From Parabacteroides distasonis (GTDB lineage: Bacteria > Bacteroidota > Bacteroidia > Bacteroidales > Tannerellaceae): DNA of 49,838 bases. Of this stretch, positions 44,391 to 49,838 are shown piece by piece. Numbering within the stretch: the stretch's first letter is position 1; each line of letters begins with the position of its first letter. The notes under the pieces were generated by a model, which saw only the letters and a list, made by a program, of their open reading frames with translations, was not told where the DNA came from and searched no databases. Both the position numbers and the translations under genes were made by a program. Where the stretch lies: assembly GCA_021531775.1 (NCBI GenBank), contig JAFBIU010000026.1, positions 1 to 49,838 on the forward strand, written 5' to 3'.

Positions 44391-45704
44391 TTATTTCTCC
44401 CGGATAAAGATATTGATCGGTGTACCGGACAGGTCCCAATTCTCACGGATCTTATTCTCCAAGAAACGTTTGTAAGGCTCCTTGATCCACTGCGGCAGAT
44501 TACAGAAGAAGACAAACGAGGGAATGCTGACATTGGGCAACTGGGTAATATATTTGATCTTGATATATTTTCCCTTCCAGGCTGGCGGCGGTGTCGTCTC
44601 GATAATCGGCAACAGCACCTCATTCAGTTTTGCTGTCGAGATGCGTTTCTTGCGATTGTCATACACCTGCTTAGCCGTTTCCAACACCTTCAAGATACGC
44701 TGCTTTGTCAACGCAGAGATAAAGAGGATGGGGAAATCGGTAAAGGGAGCCAACCGTTCCCGGATAGCCGTTGTATAGGAATTGATCACTTTCTGGTTCT
44801 TCTCCTCGATCAGGTCCCACTTGTTCACACACACAATCAAACCCTTCTTGTTCTTCTGCACCAATGAGAAGATGTTCATGTCCTGACTCTCGATTCCACG
44901 CGTAGCATCCAGCATCAGCACGCACACATCTGAATTTTCAATGGCGCGAATCGAACGGATTACTGAATAGTACTCCAAATCTTCAGTCACCTTGCCCTTC
45001 TTACGAATACCGGCCGTATCGACCAAATAGAAATTGAGTCCAAACTTATTGTATTTGGTATAAATGGAATCACGTGTCGTACCGGCAATATCGGTCACAA
45101 TATGGCGGTCTTCACCGATGAACGCATTGATCAATGATGACTTACCCGCATTCGGACGGCCGATCACCGCAATACGCGGTAACTCCTCCTCCAAGATCTG
45201 TGTCTTCTCTTCCGGCAATGTAGCCACGATCTTATCCAGCAAATCTCCGGTATAAGAGCCATTGACAGCCGAAATGCAGAATGGATCGCCCAAACCGAAA
45301 CTGTAGAACTCTGCTGCTTGGGGATGCTGCTCGTAGTTATCAGCCTTGTTGGCCACCACAATCACGGGCTTCTTGCTCCGACGCAAGATACCAGCCACCT
45401 CCAGATCCAGATCAGTCATACCATTCAACACATCTACCACAAAGAGGATCACGTCAGCCTCCTCAATCGCAATATGTACCTGCTTGTTGATCTCCTCTTC
45501 GAATACATCTTCCGAATTGACCACCCATCCACCGGTATCAATCAAGGAGAATTCCTTGCCAGTCCATTCCACTTTGCCATATTGGCGGTCGCGTGTCGTA
45601 CCCGCCTCCTCGTTGACAATCGCCTGACGTGTACCCGTCAAACGGTTGAACAACGTGGACTTTCCCACGTTGGGCCTTCCAACTATTGCTACAATATTTC
45701 CCAT
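44391..45704 (-). CDS. der: Ribosome biogenesis GTPase Der (EngA)
   Basis: A 437-aa protein with two tandem GTPase domains, each with its own P-loop (GRPNVGKST near residue 8, GRPNAGKSS near residue 181), G3 (DTGG and DTAG) and G4 (NKAD and NKWD). A C-terminal KH-like domain completes it. It is needed for 50S assembly. It follows era after 24 bp, part of the fabH-era-der series. Confidence 0.97.
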   Translation of the reverse strand: MGNIVAIVGRPNVGKSTLFNRLTGTRQAIVNEEAGTTRDRQYGKVEWTGKEFSLIDTGGWVVNSEDVFEEEINKQVHIAIEEADVILFVVDVLNGMTDLDLEVAGILRRSKKPVIVVANKADNYEQHPQAAEFYSFGLGDPFCISAVNGSYTGDLLDKIVATLPEEKTQILEEELPRIAVIGRPNAGKSSLINAFIGEDRHIVTDIAGTTRDSIYTKYNKFGLNFYLVDTAGIRKKGKVTEDLEYYSVIRSIRAIENSDVCVLMLDATRGIESQDMNIFSLVQKNKKGLIVCVNKWDLIEEKNQKVINSYTTAIRERLAPFTDFPILFISALTKQRILKVLETAKQVYDNRKKRISTAKLNEVLLPIIETTPPPAWKGKYIKIKYITQLPNVSIPSFVFFCNLPQWIKEPYKRFLENKIRENWDLSGTPINIFIREK

Positions 45705-45728
45705 AATCCGTCTTTCGTCTTGCTGTTA

Positions 45729-46625
45729 TTAATCTAATTGATAACCGAAACGTTTCAGCAACGTATCGCGGTTGCGCCAGTCCTTCTCGACCTTGACAAA
45801 CATCTCCAAGAAAACCTTCTTCTGGAAGAAACGTTCGATATCCTTACGTGCCATGGCTCCTACTTTTTTCAGTGCCTGGCCCTTGTGCCCGATGATAATA
45901 CCCTTCTGAGAATCGCGTTCCACGATGATGAGTGCCTTGATATGAATCAACTCGGACTCCTCCTTGAACAACTCGACGACCACCTCCACAGCATACGGCA
46001 CCTCCTTCTGATAATAGAGCAATATCTTTTCCCGGATAATCTCTGTCACGAAGAAACGGGCCGGCTTGTCGGTCAACGCATCTTTCTCGAAATAGGGAGG
46101 AGATTCGGGCATCAACTCCTCCACACGGCGTTTCACATAATCAATATTGAAATTATTCAGGGCTGAAACAGGAATGATTTCTGCCTGAGGCAACAACTCC
46201 TTCCACATCGTCACCAACTTCTCCAACCCGGCCTGATCGGTCTGGTCAATCTTGTTGATCAGCAACAGCACCGGATACTCCTTCACCTGTTGCACCTTCT
46301 GGAGAAATTCCTCATTCTTGTCGATCGTCTCAATGACATCGGTCACATAAAGCAACACATCGGCATCTCCCAATGCCGATTCGGAAAAATTAAGCATGGA
46401 CTCCTGCAACTTGTAGTTCGGATGCAAGACGCCCGGTGTATCGGAATAGACTATCTGCATATCGTCCGTATTCACAATGCCGAGGATACGATGACGCGTC
46501 GTCTGTGCCTTGGAGGTAATGATCGAAATACGCTCCCCGACCAGCCGATTCATCAACGTCGATTTGCCGACATTCGGATTACCGACAATATTGACAAAAC
46601 CCGATTTATGCTTTTTTTCCATCAT
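45729..46625 (-). CDS. era: GTPase Era
   Basis: A 298-aa GTPase for 16S rRNA maturation. G1 is GNPNVGKST, the G2 region is TTRHRILG, G3 is DTPG and G4 is NKID. The C-terminal KH domain contains [14 protein letters not shown]. Two adjacent ATG codons (46625 and 46622) are possible starts. Its 5' end overlaps the 3' end of fabH by about 20 bp, so translation is probably coupled. Confidence 0.97.
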   Translation of the reverse strand: MMEKKHKSGFVNIVGNPNVGKSTLMNRLVGERISIITSKAQTTRHRILGIVNTDDMQIVYSDTPGVLHPNYKLQESMLNFSESALGDADVLLYVTDVIETIDKNEEFLQKVQQVKEYPVLLLINKIDQTDQAGLEKLVTMWKELLPQAEIIPVSALNNFNIDYVKRRVEELMPESPPYFEKDALTDKPARFFVTEIIREKILLYYQKEVPYAVEVVVELFKEESELIHIKALIIVERDSQKGIIIGHKGQALKKVGAMARKDIERFFQKKVFLEMFVKVEKDWRNRDTLLKRFGYQLD

Positions 46626-47610
46626 AGCCCCATTTTAAGTAAACGGATCCCCAGGTGAATCCAGCACCGAAGGCTGCCAAAATCAAATTATCACCCTTCT
46701 TCAACTGGTTTTCCCACTCCCACAAACAGAGGGGAATCGTACCAGCACTGGTGTTACCATATTTCTGGATATTGATCATCACCTTATCCATATCAACGCC
46801 CAACCGTTTGGCCGTTGCATCGATAATACGCAAATTGGCCTGATGAGGCACAATCCAAGCAATATCATCGTGTGTCAAATGGTTACGCTCGGCAATCTCG
46901 GCAGCAGCATCAGCCATGTAAGAGACTGCATACTTGAATACGTAACGGCCATCTTGGAATACGAAATGCTCCCGGTTCTTGACAGTCTCCTCAGAAGGAG
47001 GGTAGGCCGAACCGCCCGATTTCATGATCAGATGCGAATAACCGACCCCATCGGTACGGAGCAGTGTATCCATCACACCGATCTCCTCTTCGGTCGGCTC
47101 CAGCAGGACTGCACCACAACCATCACCAAAAAGCGGACAAGTGGTTCGGTCTGTATAATCTGTAATCGCCGTCATCTTATCGCCAGCTGCAACAATCACC
47201 TTCTTATAACGTCCGGAACGAATGTAATTGGCACCCGTCTCTAACGCATACAAGAAACCGGCACATGCGCCCTGCAAATCGAACGTCATAGCATTCTTAC
47301 ACCCTGTATGATAAGCTATGATAGAGGCCGTTGTCGGGAAATGGTGATCAGGCGTTGTAGAAGCCAACAAGATCACTTCGATCTCTTCGGGCTGAACACC
47401 GGTCTTTTCCAGCAACTGATTTACCGCACGAATGGCCATATAAGAGGTACCACGTCCTTCTCCCCGGAGGATTCGACGTTCTTTAATGCCGACACGAGTC
47501 ATAATCCACTCGTCCGTCGTATCAACCATACGTGAAATGTCTTCATTGGTTAATACATCTTCGGGAACATATCCACCAATGCCTGTAATAACCGCATTAA
47601 TCTTACTCAT
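46606..47610 (-). CDS. fabH: 3-oxoacyl-ACP synthase III (FabH)
   Basis: A 334-aa condensing enzyme that starts fatty-acid synthesis from acetyl-CoA (or branched primers) and malonyl-ACP. The catalytic triad is C116 ([10 protein letters not shown]), H256 (PHQANLRI) and N286 (YGNTSAG). ATG at 47610 replaces a TTG three codons upstream. plsX, often next to fabH and rpmF, is missing here. A strong terminator separates it from rpmF, so it may rely on read-through or an unseen promoter. Confidence 0.97.
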   Translation of the reverse strand: MSKINAVITGIGGYVPEDVLTNEDISRMVDTTDEWIMTRVGIKERRILRGEGRGTSYMAIRAVNQLLEKTGVQPEEIEVILLASTTPDHHFPTTASIIAYHTGCKNAMTFDLQGACAGFLYALETGANYIRSGRYKKVIVAAGDKMTAITDYTDRTTCPLFGDGCGAVLLEPTEEEIGVMDTLLRTDGVGYSHLIMKSGGSAYPPSEETVKNREHFVFQDGRYVFKYAVSYMADAAAEIAERNHLTHDDIAWIVPHQANLRIIDATAKRLGVDMDKVMINIQKYGNTSAGTIPLCLWEWENQLKKGDNLILAAFGAGFTWGSVYLKWGYDGKKA

Positions 47611-47652
47611 AATTCTCAAATAAAAAAACGACCTGTTACTAAATTAAAAAAA

Positions 47653-47676
47653 AGCCCTAAAACTAATTTTAGGGCT
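47653..47676 (-). terminator. Intrinsic terminator between rpmF and fabH
   Basis: AGCCCTAAAA and TTTTAGGGCT form a perfect 10-bp stem with a 4-base loop. On the minus strand seven T residues follow. It lies 36 bases beyond the rpmF stop and 43 before the fabH start. Confidence 0.8.
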
Positions 47677-47711
47677 ATTTTCTTTGTTCACCAACAATCG
47701 CCGTTGATTAC

Positions 47712-47897
47712 TTAAACCGCAGCTTCTTTTACAATTGCCAATTTACCTCTATAATATCCGCATTCGGGACATACAGTGTGATAAATATGCCAAGCACCGC
47801 AGTTCGGGCAGATGGCCATTGTCGGAGCGACAGCCTTGTCATGAGTTCTTCTCTTGGCTGTTCTTGTCTTACCTTGTCTTCTTTTAGGATGTGCCAT
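47712..47897 (-). CDS. rpmF: 50S ribosomal protein L32
   Basis: A 61-aa basic protein starting MAHPKRRQGKTRTAKRRTH. It has the zinc-ribbon form, with CPNC and CPEC pairs, of L32. It starts 13 bp after the DUF177 gene, the usual partner in most bacteria. Confidence 0.97.
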   Translation of the reverse strand: MAHPKRRQGKTRTAKRRTHDKAVAPTMAICPNCGAWHIYHTVCPECGYYRGKLAIVKEAAV

Positions 47898-47910
47898 TGT
47901 TTTATTTATT

Positions 47911-48450
47911 TTAATTGTTATTATTCTCTATCCAATTTTTCAGAGCATCCCAACGTGGATCGGTTGCCCGAGCCTCTTGTTCCGTTTCCCCCATTCCATG
48001 GGCTGTATGCTCCTTCAACTTATTGGCCATCTCTTCGTTGCAACCTCCCGGTTCATGTTCATGCTTCATCGGCACAGCCAAGACGATAAACTCATACATG
48101 AACCATGCTAAATCGATGACGCCTTCTTCCTCCGGGACCACAACTACTTCATCACTTTCTTCCGAATAGGATGAACCGAATTTGACGACCAGTCTGTTTT
48201 CACTTTGAACCGGAACCTCCATATCCTCCAGACAGAGATCACAGGGTACAACCACTACTCCGTCTAACTGAAAATTCAGTTCAAACATCATCGAAGTACG
48301 TTGAACATCCAAAAGAACCTTTACACGACCCTTCTGAACCAAATCCCCTTCGACGTTCTCAAAGAACTTATCCTCCAAAAAATACTCATAATGAGTTACT
48401 CCCGGAGCCAGATTTTTCAAATCAATTCTATATAATTCTAATTTGCCCAA
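47911..48450 (-). CDS. DUF177 / YceD family protein
   Basis: A 179-aa protein of the DUF177 family, whose E. coli member YceD influences 23S rRNA accumulation. The CDLCLE pair of cysteines near residue 70 and the DPRWDALKNW segment near the end are family marks. An acidic insert (SEESDEVVVVPEEEG) sits in the middle. It is first in the rpmF transcript and has a consensus promoter. Confidence 0.88.
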   Translation of the reverse strand: MGKLELYRIDLKNLAPGVTHYEYFLEDKFFENVEGDLVQKGRVKVLLDVQRTSMMFELNFQLDGVVVVPCDLCLEDMEVPVQSENRLVVKFGSSYSEESDEVVVVPEEEGVIDLAWFMYEFIVLAVPMKHEHEPGGCNEEMANKLKEHTAHGMGETEQEARATDPRWDALKNWIENNNN

Positions 48451-48472
48451 AGCCCTTTATGTAAAAACCTTG

Positions 48473-48504
48473 CAAAGGTACGAATTTTTGAAATACATTT
48501 GCAA
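48473..48504 (-). promoter_or_regulatory. Promoter of the DUF177-rpmF unit
   Basis: On the minus strand TTG (48502-48504), a 21-base spacer and TACCTTTG (48473-48480) match the consensus. The start codon is 22 bp downstream. Confidence 0.6.
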
Positions 48505-48537
48505 CAACTATGCTGTTATTTTTTGTTTTAGGCTGAC

Positions 48538-49695
48538 TTATCTGCTATATTTCTGTAATTCGATCCGAAAAGTAGTCCCTTTTCCCAATTCGGAGCTCTT
48601 CACATAGATTTTTCCGCCATGATAGGACTCGATAATACGTTTCACGAGCGACAAGCCCAATCCCCAACCACGCTTCTTAGTCGTATAACCCGGATTGAAG
48701 ACTGTCTTGAATTTGGACTTGGGAATTCCTTTGCCGGTATCCGATATGTCAATGCGGACCTGTTTGTGGGTTTCCTCCACCTGGAGGGTGATGGAGCCCT
48801 GTCCTTCCATGGCATCTACAGCATTCTTCAGCAGATTCTCGATGACCCAAGCAAAGAGGGAATCGCTCATCAGTACCAAGACGGGATGGTCAACCAAAGA
48901 GGTATGAATTTTCACCTTGGATGAGATACGTGTCTGCATGTATTCAAGTGCTGATTCAATGGAATGGTTTACATCAACCGGAACTGGATCAGGATTGGAA
49001 CCGATTTTAGAGAATCGCTCAGCAATGATCTCCAACCGTTTCACATCTTTTTCCATCTCCGTCAAGAGGAAGGGATCGATCTCTTTGGTCTTGAGATATT
49101 CGACCCAAGCAATCAAAGAAGAGATAGGAGTACCCAGCTGGTGAGCGGTCTCCTTCGACAAACCTACCCATACCTTGTTCTGCTCTGCCTTCTTCGTGCT
49201 GGCCAAGGCCAGAAAAGCCAATAGAATAAAGACAAATACAACAGACAACTGGGCATAGGGATAGATCAAAAGACGTTTCAGGATCGTCGAATCATCATAG
49301 TACAGGTACTGATAAGTGCCATCCTCCATATCGATCACAATCGGCCGATTCTTGCTCTTGAGCTCCTTGACTTGACGGCGCATAAACTGATCCACATTCT
49401 TCTCGGGCAAATCAATGTTATTATACGATAACACGCTATCCCGATCGTTGCACAGAATAACCGGAATGGAATTGTTCCCCTGAATAATTTTCAGAATCAA
49501 GTTCATGTTCAAACTGGGATTCTCACTGGTCATAACACGAGTGGCTTCACTCCAGATCTCAATCTTGTTTCGCTCCTCCTCTGCCAAGTCCTTAATCAAC
49601 AAATCAGAGATTACCACCGAAGCAATGGCAATGATAATGGCAGAGAAGATAAAAGCGAACTTCAGCCGCTGACGGGAGTCATAGATACTTTTCAT
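48538..49695 (-). CDS. Membrane sensor histidine kinase
   Basis: A 385-aa kinase with two membrane helices (about residues 13-33 and 147-165) enclosing a periplasmic sensor domain of about 110 residues. The H-box GLSKETAHQLGTPISSLIAW around residue 180 contains the phospho-acceptor His. The ATPase domain has N-box IENLLKNAVDAM, G1 DTGKGIPK and G2 GWGLGLSLVKRI. ATG at 49695 was chosen because seven residues upstream add nothing family-like. No response regulator gene is next to it in this window, so its partner may be encoded elsewhere. Confidence 0.9.
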   Translation of the reverse strand: MKSIYDSRQRLKFAFIFSAIIIAIASVVISDLLIKDLAEEERNKIEIWSEATRVMTSENPSLNMNLILKIIQGNNSIPVILCNDRDSVLSYNNIDLPEKNVDQFMRRQVKELKSKNRPIVIDMEDGTYQYLYYDDSTILKRLLIYPYAQLSVVFVFILLAFLALASTKKAEQNKVWVGLSKETAHQLGTPISSLIAWVEYLKTKEIDPFLLTEMEKDVKRLEIIAERFSKIGSNPDPVPVDVNHSIESALEYMQTRISSKVKIHTSLVDHPVLVLMSDSLFAWVIENLLKNAVDAMEGQGSITLQVEETHKQVRIDISDTGKGIPKSKFKTVFNPGYTTKKRGWGLGLSLVKRIIESYHGGKIYVKSSELGKGTTFRIELQKYSR

Positions 49696-49770
49696 AACAA
49701 CAAATACAACTGTCAATTCATAGTAAAACGGAAATGGGTGAAATATATTATATAGAATAGAGACAAAAAA

Positions 49771-49798
49771 AGGGAACCAATCTTTCGACTGATTCCCT
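49771..49798 (-). terminator. rRNA operon terminator
   Basis: On the minus strand AGGGAATCAGTC and GATTGGTTCCCT pair around a GAAA tetraloop (two G-T pairs) and seven T residues follow. It lies just beyond the 5S rRNA 3' end. Confidence 0.8.
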
Positions 49799-49809
49799 TC
49801 GTTCTAAAA

Positions 49810-49838
49810 CGGCGGCTACCTACTCTCCCACTGTTACG
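49810..49838 (-). rRNA. rrf: 5S rRNA, 3' end (partial)
   Basis: On the minus strand the last bases of the window read GTGGGAGAGTAGGTAGCCGCCG, the conserved 3' segment of bacterial 5S rRNA. The rest of the gene, and presumably 23S and 16S, lies beyond the right edge. The exact 3' end cannot be set without the 5' strand it pairs with. Confidence 0.85.

Overview
The window is chromosomal DNA from a Bacteroidota organism, most likely a gut Bacteroidales close to Parabacteroides. This is inferred from gene content and signals; no marker-gene search was possible. Supporting signs are a SusC/SusD fructan locus with a hybrid two-component regulator, many TAnnTTTG (-7) / TTTG (-33) promoters of the Bacteroidota type, weak Shine-Dalgarno sequences, and the block DUF177-rpmF-fabH-era-der. 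Genes are dense, and intergenic DNA is visibly richer in A+T than the coding DNA.

Layout. 1-843: gene-poor repeat DNA, with a MITE-like inverted repeat and a long interspersed repeat (copy A). 844-2448: an AAA-ATPase/PD-(D/E)XK protein, followed by more repeat-rich DNA. 2908-5683: a tightly overlapping operon of a U32 protein, a hotdog thioesterase and dprA. 5816-6843: a class A beta-lactamase just behind the terminator of tRNA-Leu(UAG). 6898-8742: a GH13 amylase. 8851-20425: a fructan/fructose utilization locus (hybrid sensor-regulator, SusC, SusD, GH32, fructokinase, sugar permease). 20467-23447: frr, rsgA, a possible small ORF, a TPR protein and rpmH. 23550-27404: a four-gene operon of PASTA protein, pseudouridine synthase, ddl and acyltransferase. 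27501-28769: a second ATPase (AAA_14/DUF4143) with a double dyad operator, followed by a gene-free stretch carrying repeat copy B. 29724-33410: aroB and alaS. 33508-35320: M23 peptidase, MerR regulator and a DUF3127 protein. 35413-44291: an ABC exporter, GH95 and transglutaminase operon, with a divergent GH123-like enzyme. 44391-48450: der, era, fabH, rpmF and DUF177. 48538-49695: a sensor histidine kinase. The right edge is the 3' end of a 5S rRNA gene with the rrn terminator.

How genes work together. In the fructan locus the outer-membrane SusC/D pair would import fructo-oligosaccharides, the lipoprotein GH32 would release fructose, the permease and fructokinase would bring it into metabolism, and the divergon regulator (periplasmic sugar-binding domain fused to kinase, receiver and AraC domains) would sense the released sugar. 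A 14-bp perfect inverted repeat just upstream of the susC promoter is the best operator candidate. GH95, GH123-like and ABC/transglutaminase genes suggest host or fucosylated glycan use, but they lack a local SusC/D pair.

Most unusual content: two ATPase/nuclease-fold genes that each lie next to a copy of the same roughly 440-bp intergenic repeat; a 20-24 bp palindrome around TGTACGCGCGTACA present three times, once inside a convergent terminator; the paired TTTTATCGA-N6-TCGATAAAA dyads; and the odd position of the beta-lactamase gene. I saw no CRISPR array, insertion sequence, phage or clearly new multi-gene system.
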